A stretch of 64,000 nucleotides of DNA from Anodontia alba (lineage: Eukaryota > Mollusca > Bivalvia > Lucinida > Lucinidae): positions 39,659,070 to 39,723,069 of the forward strand of contig OZ024826.1 of NCBI GenBank assembly GCA_964016985.1, read 5' to 3'. The position numbers were made by a program, and so were the translations under genes. Below the pieces are notes generated by a model that did not search any database, was not told the origin of the DNA, and saw only the letters and a list, made by a program, of their open reading frames with translations. Positions 47,832-55,103 of the stretch are shown one piece after another (the stretch's first letter is position 1; each line of letters opens with the position of its first letter).

Positions 47832-50800
47832 CACACACACATTAAAGCTTTCACAACTTGAAAAGCTAAATTATCTTTTCATCCTGTTAATAATCCACCA
47901 CATTACGAAAACACTCCTATTCAAATATATAGAACATTTTCCAACTAAAAAAGAAAGATTTTCAGATAAAAAAGTCGTATATTTTTCATATTTCTGCTCA
48001 AAATATAGATTGTGGGTACCCATTAGAACCGTCTCGACGAGACGGTTCTAACGAGTACCCACAATTTATGTTTTTGAGCAGAAATAAGAAAATTAATGTA
48101 TACCCCTGTAAACCCCAGTTTTACTGTATAAAAGTGGGGTTTAAGGGGGTCAAAATTATATAGGCATGTTTTCGTGATGATTTAATAGTGGCGATCAACT
48201 AAAGACAACATAATTGGTCCAAACTGTTACATGTCTGATAGTTTACAAATTATGCAGTAGAAGATCGCCGTAATAATCCATTGTGATTATTTAAATACAT
48301 GCACTTTTGTTACATTTGTATCCACACGATAATTATGTACCGCAATCAAAGGAAAACGAATTTAATTAGTATTTAATGGAAGTAAATATTTAGTTTTTCT
48401 TTTTTTCATTACTATTAGATTAAAATCTTAAAAAGCAAATTATTAGAATTTCTCATGTCTTTATTTTCCGTTATATTTGGAAGTGTTTTTTTTTCTCTTT
48501 CGTTTTTAGCTTCACTTTAGATGAGGTATCATGGCGTGGTCATCACGAAAACATGCCTATATAATTTTGACCCCCTTAAACCAAACTTTTATATAGTAAA
48601 ACTGGGGTTTACACGGGTATACATTATTTTTCTTATTACTGCTCAAAAACATAGAGTGTGGGTACTCGTTAGAACCACCTCACCGAGGCGGTTCTAACGA
48701 GTACCCACAATCTATATTTTGAGCAGAAATATGAAAACTACCAGAATTTTTCATCTGAAAACTTTCATTTTTTGGTGATAAAATTTTCAGCATATTTGAA
48801 TAGGCATGTTCTCGTAATGGTTCACGTCCGTCAGTCCGTTACTTTTTCTCATATACGCGGTAAAGTCCACATTTTCTAATCCGATTCTTTTGAAACTTGT
48901 TTGTGTCATTATAAGGATTAATCCTACGAAAAAATGAAGAAATCCGCTAATATCATGGGAACTTTTAAATGTTTGTTATTTTTTTCTCGTTTACGCGATT
49001 AAGTCCACATTTTAGTCCAATTCTTTTGAAGCTTGTACAGATTGTACCGTTGTAAAAATGATCCCAGTGAAAATAAAGAAAATCCGCCAAACATTATGAG
49101 AAGAGGGCCCTTTTATTATTATTTTTTTTACTATTTTTTTTCTCGTTTATGCGATTAAGTCCACGCTTTCCGTTTTGAAACTTGCACAGAGATGTCGTAT
49201 CATCATAGACATCAACCCTGTTGAATGTGAAGAAAATCCGTCAAATATTATGGGAAAAGGAACCATACAAATTTTGGTTAATGTTTTTCTTGTTTACGCG
49301 ATAAAGTCCACACTTCTTTTTTATTCAATTCTTTTGAAACTTGCGCAAATTATTTGTATCACCATAGACATCAAAAAAGGTAAGAGAAAAATCCAGGGAG
49401 TGCCACAATCACAAACCGCAGCCCAGACACCAAGAAGAAGAGGAAACAAACAAATTTAAACAAGCACAAAACAAACAAACGTAAGAAAAGCACCAAGATT
49501 AGCTCTCTCTTCCCCAAGCAAGGTAATCGCAATGCTAAAAGGACAGAAAAACACAAGAACAAAGTAACACAAGGCAAGACATAAAACAAATCGCCTCGTA
49601 GGATAAACCACAAAGCAACAAAGAGTAAGACTAACACCGGGAGCTTAGAACGGTCAGTAGAATAAACCACCCGGGGGTGGGATGGGGTAGGGGTGGGGTT
49701 AAAGCACTTTTACGGCCAGCCAACATCACCCTGGGCCTCGATGCAACTCTTAATAAGAAATACATAAAAATTCGGTTCGCATATAGGCTCACAACTCAGT
49801 TAATGCATCAAAGCGAAAACATAAAAATCCAATTTATCACTATGATAAACATAGACGAGTATTCATGGCTTATTCTATTGTGTGACAGTACTGCAAATGA
49901 AGAAAATCCATCCTATTGCAAATGAAGAAAATTTCTTGAATAGTTTTGGAAAAAGAAATTTTCCAATTTGTTATTTTTTCTACTGTATATACATGTAGAC
50001 AACTTAGTCATTTACAATTTGAGTGTCGTGGGTTCAAATCCCGGTAGATCCAAGAAAAAAAAAAACAAAAAAATAAAAACAAAAAAAAACAATAATTTTT
50101 TTATTACATCGCTATATCACTTTATCATTTAGTACTTGATTCCCCTAAAGAATTGGAGAAAATTGGACATTTTCTTTTGGAAAGGTATTTTTTTTTTTCT
50201 AAATATTGCTTGTGTTCCCTACCCTACGTATATAGGATATAAGATGAATTATTGATTAGGGTCTTTATAAATATTACGAAAGCACGCCTATTCAAATATA
50301 TAGAAAATTTCGCATCCAAAAAACTGAAAATTTTCGGGCAAAAAAACTGATATATTTCATATATCTGTTCATAACATAGATTGTGTGTACTCGTTAGAAC
50401 CACCTCAGCGAGGCGGTTCTAACGAGTACCCACAATCTATGTTTTTGAGCAGAAATAAGAAAAATAATGTACACCCCTGTAAACCCCAGTTTTACTATAA
50501 AAAAGTGGGGTTTAAAGGGGTCAGTATTATATGTGATGAATATGTCTATGGACAATTACCACTGGCGGCAAGATTTTTCTTGGTAAACTGGCCTAATGTC
50601 AAGGCGAGGTCCCCATTTGTTCGTGCATTCATCCGTTATTGCACCTGTTGTCTGTACCTCATTATATCATTTATTATCTTTCGGAGAATCCAGCAGACGA
50701 CAATGCGGAGGCCACTTCACCTAGAAGATGGGATTAGGCATTTCATGCGGGCTGTCTCCTTAGGAGAGGGTTGGTATAGGGTGACTCATTCTGTTTTCTA

Positions 50801-53800
50801 TTAGATCTGACTAGGATATGTCCGGATATCACTGGCTGATTGTTTATATTCAAGAGGCTAAATGTTACAATTTGACAGACCTATTTGCTTAGAAGGTTTT
50901 AAAATCTTCTTACTTTTTTACTTTCTAATTGATCATTTACAGCTGACATATAGATCTCTAAAACCTTACTGTCATTCACGAGATCAGTTTGCTTCTCTGA
51001 AAAAAAAAAATCTATTTCTCACTACACTGTATCTTGTAGGCTTTATAACATTGTATAATGTTTAATGCTGAATAAAGAATTTGTATTGTATATTGTATAT
51101 TGTATATTGTATTTATACCTGATGCAGGAAAGGCTTTTATCTATTACCAAACAACGAATTGTAAACTATTGTAAGATTATGCTGACAACAAAATTAGTTA
51201 AACTAAAAGTCGGTAGTTCACAGAGAGTAGTAAACAATGTGGGATAAGGAGAAATTGCATGTTATTAGCGGTTTATTATTTTCATGCAATGTTTTGAATA
51301 GAACTCAGCCCATCACGAAAACACGCCTGTATAATTTTGACCCCCTTAAACCCCACTTTTATATAATAAAACTGGGGTTTACAGGAGTTTACATTATTTT
51401 TCTTATTTCTGCTTAAAACATAAATTATGGATACTCGGTTCTAACGAGTACCCACAATCTATGTTTTGAGCAGAAATATGAAAAATATCAGAGTTTTTTT
51501 TTTTATCTGAAAATTTTCAGTTTTTGGAGGTGAACTTTTCCATAGGCGTGTTTCCGTAATGCGCAGACACATTAAATTTTGGTGTTGTTTGGTAAGAGAT
51601 TAAGTGATTATTGAGATTTATTCAGCAGGCAATTAATGAAAAAGTAAGTATTATAGAACTTGTTTATAATAAGCGATTTTCCAATTTGTGAAATTTGTTT
51701 TCCATTGTAGTGCTATGACACAAAAATATATTCAGTTTATTATCAATGTTTCCCACCATGAAAGTTGCATGATGGTTATTCTAAGCATGTCTCATGTGAA
51801 ACAGGTTTTTACCTGCAAACATATTGTACCGGTGATGAAAACCGAAAAAAAAAAAAAAGATTTTCTTCCGAATAAGTCAATTTCAACGTGAGACCGAAGA
51901 AAACCAACTTTTATTGATAATTTACTGACAATAACCACTTCTTTATTAACATGTTTTTTTATATTTATGTTATATTGCTGAAGTGTATCTTTCTTTCTAT
52001 CTTTCTTTCATCTATTAAAATCTAGAAAAATGAATTGATTCGAATGCCTCATGTAACATTTCTTTTCTGTTATATTTGGGTGTTTTCTTTTTTGTTTTCT
52101 TTTTATATTTCCTTCCAAATTAGTCGAATTTAGTATGAGAGCGAATTGACTAAAAAGAGAACGAATTGACCAAAATGTGTACGGATTGACCAAATGAGTA
52201 CGGATTGACCGAAGAAAAATTTTGAGTACGGATTGACCGACAAATGAGTACGAGTTGACCAAACTGAGAGCAAATTGACTAAAGTACGAACTGACTTGAG
52301 AACGAACTGGCTTGGTACAAACCCATCACGAAAACATGCCTATGTAATGTTGACCCCCTTAAACCCCACTTTTATATAGTAAAACTGGAGTTTACAGGGG
52401 TATATATTATTTTCTTATTTCTGCTCAAAAACTTAGATTATGGGTTCTCGTTAGAACCGCCTCGCCGAGGCGGTTCTAACGAGTACCCACAATCTATGTT
52501 TTGAGCAGACATATGAAAAATATCAGAATTTTTGTATCTGAAAATTTTCAGTTTTTGAAGGTGAAAGTTTCTATATATTTGAATAGGCGTGTTTTCGTAA
52601 TGCACAACCTGTTGTCTCCGCAAACTTATCCTTTGTTTTGAGAAATATGGAGCCTTTAATAAAGAATCTTATTGCTGTTGTCCACGTGACTATCGCTGAC
52701 CAATATATTTAATACTCGCAAATACGTTTGTACGAAAACCAGGTACTGGTTATTTATAGCCGCTGTGACGTCAGAGTTCTATTTTAAGAGGTATCTGTAA
52801 AACCTGGACTGGGCTTAGTGCTCGGGCATTGACAAACAGTGCAGACCTAGATCAGAATGCGGCGTCTGATCAGGGTCTTTGTTGCTTGCTTAAAGTACAG
52901 GGAGTTAAGGTTCTAGTTTTGCAAATATTTGAGACTTCAATAATTATTATTTTTCATCCAATACAGTAGAACCTCAATAATTCAAACTCCAATAATTCAA
53001 AATTCTCAATAATTCAAAATCGTTTTGAAGTCCCGACTTAAATATATGTATGCATTATAACCCTCAATTATTCAAAGTCTCAATAATTCAAACAAAACAG
53101 TTCGGCCCCTTGGACTTTGAATTATCGAGGTTTCACTGTATGTATAAAATTTGCCTATATATTCTTAAAGGCTTTCTGAACACGTATACATGAATTTTTT
53201 GAGAAGAAATATATTTTAGAACAAAATTTTATCGTTACAACTTACGTTAACTTCTGACGTAAGAATAGCAAGAGCGAGGATACTCTTTCTTATAATAAGA
53301 TATGGGTTGCTAGGAATGCTGTGCTAAGATACGTAAACTATCATTTTCAAGTTAAAAATAGCTAAAGTAATGTTTTACTGATGCAAATTTGGTTGTATCC
53401 TGTAATTGTTAATAAGCTTCAAAACAGTACACCTTCTTTGCAACGTTTCAAAGCTACCCCTAATGTATTTCTAGTCATACAAAAGCATCATGGTCAAAGA
53501 CACATTTCTCTTTATTGCAGTCATCATTCTAATGGTTGATACAGATACTGCCCAGAAGTAATTTTAACACAGTGCTAGCATGAAGAAACTAACCAGTTAT
53601 CAGTTTCATGTTTTCTATGTACGTTAGCGAAATATACAGTCACAAAAGGATAAAAGATAACAAGTAACTGGCCTTTTTTTTTTTTTTACATTATTCGCTG
53701 TTATGCACCTTTAAATTACCATTAGAATCAATAATCTAAAACCTCCAGAACTTGCACTTAGCACTGAGGCAGTCTTTAATCCCCGTTCAGGACCATTTTC

Positions 53801-54476
53801 AGGCGGTCTGATCTTGGTCTACATTGTTTGTTTGTGTCCCTTTTATGGGACGCAGGAGATGAATGGGTGAAAGGGATGAAATACACAACTGAAATTAGTT
53901 GCTTCTGTAATTGTAAATAGCTATGGTTATATCTAACAGTGTAGATCCTTATCAGATGCTGCTTTCTGTGACGTCCGATTAGGGTACGCAGTGTTTACTT
54001 AGGATGTGGATTTGGAAAACCAGGGAAGTATAGTCATTAAAAATCCATCACGAAAACATATCTATATAATTTTGACTCCCTTAAACCCCACTTTTATACA
54101 GTAAAACTGGGGTTTACAGGGGTATACATGTACATTATTTTTCTTATTTCTGCTGAAAACATAGCTTGTGGGTACTCGTTAGAACCGCCCCGGTGTAGCT
54201 TGTGGTACTCGTTAGAACCGCCTCGCCGAGGCGATTCTAACGAGTACACACAATCTATGTTTTGAGCAGAAATAAGAAAAATATTAGATTTTTTAATCTG
54301 AAAATTTTCATTTTTTGGGGGATAAAATTTTCAGTATATTTGAATAGGTGTGTTTTCGTAATATAATTTACTTTCTGTTTCAGAGTAGTGAGAGGATATT
54401 TGATAACGTAACTGTTGACGGGAAACCACTTTCAGATCATTTTGGAGTAAAGCAAACATTTTCACGTGTTCTATAA
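29476..54476 (+). CDS. Secreted EEP-superfamily protein, sphingomyelinase/DNase I-like (8 exons, 393 aa)
   Basis: Joined exons: 29476-29562, 34665-34805, 36738-37063, 40055-40205, 42174-42243, 44024-44191, 46232-46377, 54384-54476. The total is 1182 nt; every intron is GT/AG and all phases agree. Residues 1-28 look like a signal peptide. Family landmarks: SYNTAL with N35, CLQE with E76, VGCTH with H246, IGDVNVG with D298 and N300, VIDHIF with D353, SDHFGV with D381 and H382. These match the metal and catalytic positions of the endonuclease/exonuclease/phosphatase fold (neutral and bacterial sphingomyelinases, DNase I). Residues 119-186 hold eight Cys, suggesting four disulfides and a secreted enzyme. 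A phosphodiesterase is expected; substrate (sphingomyelin, DNA or other) cannot be told. Exon 1 is the least certain part. Introns are full of MITEs and one LINE. Confidence 0.85.
30514..30746 (+). mobile_element. CATYACG MITE, hairpin deleted, intron 1
   Basis: CATTACGAAAACACGCC start and GTTTTCGTGATG end; after GAACCGCCTCGACGAG the second hairpin arm is missing. Confidence 0.92.
30750..31270. other. Intron 1, no recognisable feature
   Basis: A 93-codon frame (30831-31112) has no family resemblance and no supporting splice context. Confidence 0.4.
31272..34484 (-). mobile_element. CATYACG MITE split by a LINE
   Basis: The left part is 31272-31318 (CATCACGAAAACATACG to AAACCCACTTTTA) and the right part is 34258-34484 (ACAGTAAAACTGAGGTTTAC to CTTTCGTAACG). 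Together they make one copy. The LINE between them therefore inserted after the MITE. Confidence 0.88.
31319..34256 (+). pseudogene. 5'-truncated LINE: AP-endonuclease, reverse transcriptase, C-terminal finger
   Basis: ORF2 of a non-LTR retrotransposon. The endonuclease part starts mid-domain with LILLGDLNARVGTDH and has LADYVIVRR and CWTDHRLVV, the EEP-type metal and His motifs. The RT part has SSGKAPGSDAIPADIY, FVDLTKAFDTFSREGIW, VTNGVKQGCVLASTLFS and EFLFADDMA. The C terminus has WQDRIPDTEVLKRAG-like sequence and a CSICNRQFRAKIGLISDLRTH finger (34132-34196) in another frame. Breaks: a 147-bp internal duplication (32327-32473 repeated at 32657-32803), a stop near 33327, frameshifts near 31890, 32380, 33620 and 33705, and a 31-A run at 34017-34047. 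It lies in intron 1 of the EEP gene, same strand. Confidence 0.92.
34665..34805 (+). CDS. EEP gene exon 2
   Basis: Acceptor TTTTGTTTGCAG, donor GAG/GTAAAT, 47 codons, phase 0 at both ends. It encodes EIISYNTAL at the start of the fold and DADVICLQE at the end, with the catalytic-type Asn and Glu. Confidence 0.92.
34806..35240. repeat. Intron 2: AATTGTCTCC-type dispersed repeats
   Basis: Copies of the repeat seen near 24885 and 34510 (CATAAAATGCCAAG, GACAATTTGCATGATACGCC). A 21-bp duplication AAACAAAGACAATTCTTAAC lies at about 34815-34860. Confidence 0.55.
35241..36610. other. Intron 2, no exon recognised
   Basis: A short hairpin repeat at 35545-35605, poly-A at 35513-35538, and otherwise unassigned sequence. 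Confidence 0.5.
36614..36711. mobile_element. CCCAGCGGGCACATGACGT palindromic repeat, intron 2
   Basis: CAAGCGGGCACATGCCG at the left, GCAATGTGCTCCCACC at the right, with GCCTCAACGTCAATGCAACA and GCGTTGAGGCGACGTTA inside. Confidence 0.8.
36738..37063 (+). CDS. EEP gene exon 3 (cysteine-rich insert)
   Basis: Acceptor ATCTGTTTCAG, donor AAAG/GTTTGT, 326 nt, ending with two bases of a split Arg codon. It begins VWFGEDINEII, completing the QEVW motif, and carries Cys at residues 119, 135, 140, 152, 157, 168 and 171. The insert between two beta strands of the fold is not in DNase I. Confidence 0.9.
37225..37473. mobile_element. GGGCCCAGTTGTTCAAAGC MITE, copy 5, intron 3
   Basis: GGGCCCAGTTGTTCAAAGCA at the left, TTCGAACAACTGGACCC at the right, with the AAAAGCTACTCACATTTTTT inner palindrome. 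Confidence 0.93.
37802..38086 (+). mobile_element. CATYACG MITE, intron 3
   Basis: CATTACAAAAACACGCC start, hairpin present with changes, GTTTTCGTGATG end. Confidence 0.94.
38087..38780. other. Intron 3, no recognisable feature
   Basis: Two open frames of 67-73 codons (38212-38433 and 38521-38724) lack splice context or family resemblance. Confidence 0.4.
38784..39093 (-). mobile_element. CATYACG MITE with duplicated hairpin
   Basis: The hairpin segment GTGGGTACTCG...CGGTTCTAACGAGTA occurs twice in tandem (38880-38935 and 38941-38990). End GTTTACGTAATG. Confidence 0.92.
39515..39598 (-). mobile_element. tRNA-like SINE head (third type)
   Basis: On the minus strand ACAGTGGCTCAGTGGTAGAG and GGTTGCGGGTTCGGTCTCC mark A- and B-box-like segments. 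It differs from the CCGGCCTCGG SINE. No tRNA cloverleaf with a matched acceptor stem was seen. Confidence 0.6.
39738..39805. repeat. Solo hairpin, TGTTGTGGGTACCCACTAGAAGC type
   Basis: ATATGTTGTGGGTACCCACT and CTTCTGATGAGTACCTACAG around a CAGCGAGGCA centre. Confidence 0.65.
39985..40022 (+). repeat. (CT)n microsatellite next to exon 4 acceptor
   Basis: About 19 CT units ending 32 bp before exon 4. It may act as an extended polypyrimidine tract; this is inference. Confidence 0.95.
40055..40205 (+). CDS. EEP gene exon 4
   Basis: Acceptor TTGTTGTAG, donor GAG/GTAAAA, 151 nt starting with one base of the split Arg. It contains the eighth Cys (186), PGLLLLSK and ends VNGYLQAE. Its last ~50 nt plus the first ~20 nt of the intron are the founding unit of the 73-bp array that follows. 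Confidence 0.88.
40225..41460 (+). repeat. 73-bp tandem array derived from exon 4 end plus splice donor (~17 units)
   Basis: The unit reads TTCACTGATTTACCAGAGAG, TTCATAGTGAGTGGGTACC, TACGAGCTGAGGTAAGAACA, then AGTTTACATTGACC. Consecutive markers at 41058 and 41131 give the 73-bp period. It aligns with TTTCACCGATTTAGCAGAGAG through TACAAGCAGAGGTAAAAC of exon 4 and its donor. Most units keep a GAG/GTAAGA donor, and TTTACCAG is acceptor-like. In the exon frame nearly every unit has TGA where exon 4 has CGA. Confidence 0.93.
41580..41624 (+). repeat. (AT)n microsatellite
   Basis: About 22 AT units; the counterpart in the second block is at 61083-61162 with about 40 units. Confidence 0.98.
41750..42050 (+). 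mobile_element. tRNA-derived SINE (CCGGCCTCGG type), intron 4
   Basis: Full-length copy: CCGGCCTCGGTGGCTCAGTT head, GGTTCGATACCCGCCGAGGT B-box region, tail AAACCTCAACACAAAC. Confidence 0.94.
42174..42243 (+). CDS. EEP gene exon 5
   Basis: Acceptor TTTTACATCCAG, donor GAAA/GTAAGT, 70 nt. It encodes VEDIGRVGCTHTTVYLTG with the conserved His 246. An identical exon lies at 61710-61779. Confidence 0.88.
42500..42535 (+). repeat. (CA)n microsatellite
   Basis: About 17 CA units; the counterpart at 62039-62103 is about twice as long. Confidence 0.98.
42594..42733. mobile_element. CCTGGGCTGYGTTCAGAAGTGC palindromic MITE
   Basis: CCTGGGCTGTGTTCAGAAGT at the left and CATTTGAACGCAGCCCAGG at the right. 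A diverged copy is at about 39123-39240 and a near-identical one at 62159-62296. Confidence 0.8.
42863..42988. mobile_element. CCCAGCTAGCATTC palindromic MITE, copy 3 (central duplication)
   Basis: Same family as 24327, with the centre TACCCTGACGGGCCGATA duplicated. The duplicated block carries the same variant at 62425-62550. Confidence 0.9.
43015..43095. repeat. Short hairpin, AAACAGTRTAGATCCTGATGAG type
   Basis: AAACAGTACAGATCC at the left and TCAGGATCTACATCGTTTACC at the right. Similar ~60-bp hairpins occur at 20225-20285, 30390-30468, 35545-35605, 37675-37745, 56092-56152 and 56800-56862. Confidence 0.7.
43331..43613 (+). mobile_element. CATYACG MITE, intron 5
   Basis: CATTACGAAAACACGCC start, complete hairpin, GTTTTTGTGATG end. 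Confidence 0.95.
43776..43804. repeat. Poly-A run
   Basis: About 28 A residues; only about 8 at the matching site 63337. Confidence 0.95.
44024..44191 (+). CDS. EEP gene exon 6
   Basis: Acceptor TTTGTTTTTAG, donor CCAG/GTGACT, 168 nt. It encodes the central catalytic motif FLIGDVNVGP (D298, N300). A duplicate with one visible synonymous difference (TTCC to TTCT) is at 63570-63737. Confidence 0.92.
44437..44677. mobile_element. GGGCCAGCGCAATGACAAAAACC palindromic MITE
   Basis: GGGCCAGCGCAATGACAAAA at the left and TTTTGTCGTGCGCTGGCTC at the right, with AAGACTCAGATCAG and CTGATCAGAGTCTTCGCTG inner hairpins. Confidence 0.8.
44860..45240 (+). pseudogene. Exon 7 pseudo-copy a, split by a MITE
   Basis: AGATATTTATGCTATATTGA and CAAATGCCTT precede a CATYACG MITE (44905-45183); CCAGTCACAGTCTCTACAAG and the segment for CTFCRTPENVY follow it. 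Without the MITE it reads like residues 315-342 of the EEP protein. It lacks the second half of the exon. Confidence 0.88.
44905..45183 (-). mobile_element. CATYACG MITE in exon 7 pseudo-copy a
   Basis: CATCACGAAAACATACC start, full hairpin, GTTTTCGTAATG end. Confidence 0.95.
45312..45700 (+). pseudogene. Exon 7 pseudo-copy b, split by a MITE
   Basis: TTTTCTATATCTTCAGATATC precedes the MITE at 45329-45607. After it ACTATATTGTTAAACGGC, ACAATCTCTACAAGTGTGTG and TATAGAACACTTAAA match exon 7 with several changes. Confidence 0.8.
45329..45607 (-). mobile_element. CATYACG MITE in exon 7 pseudo-copy b
   Basis: CATCACGAAAACATACC start, full hairpin, GTTTTCATAATG end. Confidence 0.95.
45745..45830 (+). 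pseudogene. Exon 7 pseudo-copy c
   Basis: GATATCTAAGCTATATTTTC, AAACGCCTGCCAGAGACAAT and CTCTACAAGTATGCTCGTC align with exon 7; the reading frame is broken. Confidence 0.75.
45870..45990 (+). pseudogene. Exon 7 pseudo-copy d
   Basis: After TTTTCTATTTCTTCC (acceptor AG lost) come GATATCAATGATATATTG and TCTTCCAGACACAGTCTGTG, then ACGTTCGCAGAACACCTGAA, where a two-base loss shifts frame and both Cys of CTFC are gone. Confidence 0.85.
46050..46195. mobile_element. GGGCCCAGTTGTTCAAA MITE, copy 6 (truncated)
   Basis: GGGCCCAGTTGTTCAAAACT left end at 46050; the right half is missing, ending ACTAGAACAGTTAATATTTT. It lies about 35 bp before the exon 7 acceptor. Confidence 0.85.
46232..46377 (+). CDS. 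EEP gene exon 7
   Basis: Acceptor CTCTTTTTCTTCAG, donor AAT/GTAAGT, 146 nt. It completes Asp 315 and encodes VCTFCRTPENVY and DSLVIDHIFYNG with the conserved Asp 353. It is the only copy of five with an intact frame, acceptor and donor. Confidence 0.92.
46562..46595. repeat. Poly-T run
   Basis: About 33 T residues. Confidence 0.95.
46993..47178 (-). mobile_element. CATYACG MITE, half hairpin lost
   Basis: CATCACGAGAACACGCC start and GTTTTCGTAATG end. The interior jumps from CTAGGGTTTAC straight to CCACAATCTATG, so one hairpin arm is gone. Confidence 0.92.
47180..47880. other. Intron 7 with (CA)n and (CT)n, no exon
   Basis: (CA)n at 47432-47482 and (CT)n at 47801-47828. No coding segment seen. 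Confidence 0.7.
47901..48179 (+). mobile_element. CATYACG MITE, intron 7
   Basis: CATTACGAAAACACTCC start, hairpin with CGTCTCGACGAGACG centre, GTTTTCGTGATG end. Confidence 0.95.
48541..48819 (-). mobile_element. CATYACG MITE, intron 7
   Basis: CATCACGAAAACATGCC start, full hairpin, GTTCTCGTAATG end. Confidence 0.95.
48838..49440 (+). repeat. Degenerate ~138-156 bp tandem repeat, four units
   Basis: AAGTCCACA or AAGTCCACG recurs at about 48863, 49001, 49157 and 49304. Each is preceded by TTTACGCGAT-like sequence and followed by TTCTTTTGAAACTTG and GAAGAAAATCCG-type segments. Confidence 0.8.
49441..50265. other. Intron 7, A-rich and unassigned
   Basis: A-rich sequence to about 49660, a short G-rich stretch at 49670-49700 and a possible tRNA B-box relic GGGTTCAAATCCC at 50030. 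No exon. Confidence 0.4.
50271..50538 (+). mobile_element. CATYACG MITE, worn right end
   Basis: ATTACGAAAGCACGCC start and full hairpin; the right end is eroded to TATATGTGATG. Confidence 0.88.
50540..51310. other. Intron 7, no recognisable feature
   Basis: A 139-codon open stretch beginning in the MITE (50385-50804) has no family resemblance and starts in the hairpin. A short TTGTATATTGTATATTG repeat lies at 51085-51112. Confidence 0.4.
51311..51561 (-). mobile_element. CATYACG MITE, shortened hairpin
   Basis: CATCACGAAAACACGCC start, GTTTCCGTAATG end; one arm is shortened to ATACTCGGTTCTAACGAG. Confidence 0.92.
52135..52318 (+). repeat. Irregular ~20-25 bp repeat of GAGTACGGATTGACC
   Basis: About nine variants of GAGYACGRATTGACC/ACT separated by short A-rich spacers. 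Confidence 0.8.
52324..52602 (-). mobile_element. CATYACG MITE, intron 7
   Basis: CATCACGAAAACATGCC start, full hairpin, GTTTTCGTAATG end. Confidence 0.95.
52974..53138. mobile_element. Pogo/Tigger-type MITE with TA target
   Basis: CAGTAGAACCTCAATAATTC at the left and GAATTATCGAGGTTTCACTG at the right, flanked by TA on both sides. TA targets with CAGT ends are typical of pogo-like transposons. The interior repeats AATAATTCAAA. Confidence 0.88.
53139..54040. other. Intron 7, no recognisable feature
   Basis: Only faint pieces of the AAACAGTGTAGATCC hairpin repeat (53780-53830 and 53935-53990). Confidence 0.4.
54046..54363 (-). mobile_element. CATYACG MITE, duplicated hairpin arm, 20 bp before exon 8
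   Basis: CATCACGAAAACATATC start. The arm GTACTCGTTAGAACCGCC occurs twice in direct order. The right end GTTTTCGTAAT lies just before the exon 8 polypyrimidine tract. Confidence 0.92.
54384..54476 (+). CDS. EEP gene exon 8 (C terminus)
   Basis: Acceptor TACTTTCTGTTTCAG, 30 codons and TAA. It encodes SERIFDNVTVDG and KPLSDHFGVKQTFSRVL with the catalytic-type Asp 381 and His 382 of the family's closing motif. Confidence 0.93.
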   Translation, partial: SSERIFDNVTVDGKPLSDHFGVKQTFSRVL

Positions 54477-54550
54477 TGCCAGCATAAGAGGAGAGTCAAA
54501 CACTCCCGGTACACACGCGGTACAAGCTCATTCTGTGATATCCATATTTC

Positions 54551-54556
54551 AATAAA
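54551..54556 (+). terminator. Polyadenylation signal AATAAA
   Basis: AATAAA about 75 bp after the stop codon of the EEP gene, the first such hexamer. Confidence 0.75.
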
Positions 54557-55000
54557 ATAGATTAACCCTTTCAACCGAGAGTTTCTGAATTGACTCTTCC
54601 ATCCCTGTATTTAGACACACCCGTTGCTGTCAAAAGTGAGACAGTTGTAAATCAAGAACAGAATAGCAAACCGTGTAGATCCTTATGAGGCCTATATTAT
54701 ATCTACATTGATAACATACGTATCGGTCTTGGTCTACAGGGTTGAAAATTTGAAAATCGGATACTTTCGGGGTTTATTTACTGTTCCTTTTTGTTCGATA
54801 AGTATCTACTGTGTTGTTTGCATTTGGTGATTTCGAATCATTGGGAAGGCTGTAGTTTGTGACCGTGGCCTTTTATTGGTATTCATACATTTGTATTCAA
54901 TTTTTTTAGTTTAGTAAAGTACTTCAAAATCATAATCTCTAGTTTTCCCAGTTTATTTTTTCTGCCTTGTACATTTTCTGAAGTTAAGTCGGGAGGGCTC
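54557..55000. other. Downstream flank of the EEP gene
   Basis: A hairpin-repeat piece (54670-54740) and otherwise unassigned sequence. Confidence 0.4.
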
Positions 55001-55103
55001 CTAGCTAGCATTCTTTATAAATTTACAGCGGGTCGTTACCGGCCCGTCAGCTACCCTGACGGGCCGATAACGGCCCGCTATGATTTTTGTAGAATGCTTA
55101 CTT
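55001..55103. mobile_element. CCCAGCTAGCATTC palindromic MITE, worn copy
   Basis: CTAGCTAGCATTCTTTATAA start, GGCCCGTCAGCTACCCTGAC centre, AGAATGCTTACT end. Confidence 0.88.

Noticed and set aside
50385..50804. 139-codon open frame
   Set aside because: It begins inside a MITE hairpin, has no recognisable motifs and lies in an intron of the EEP gene.
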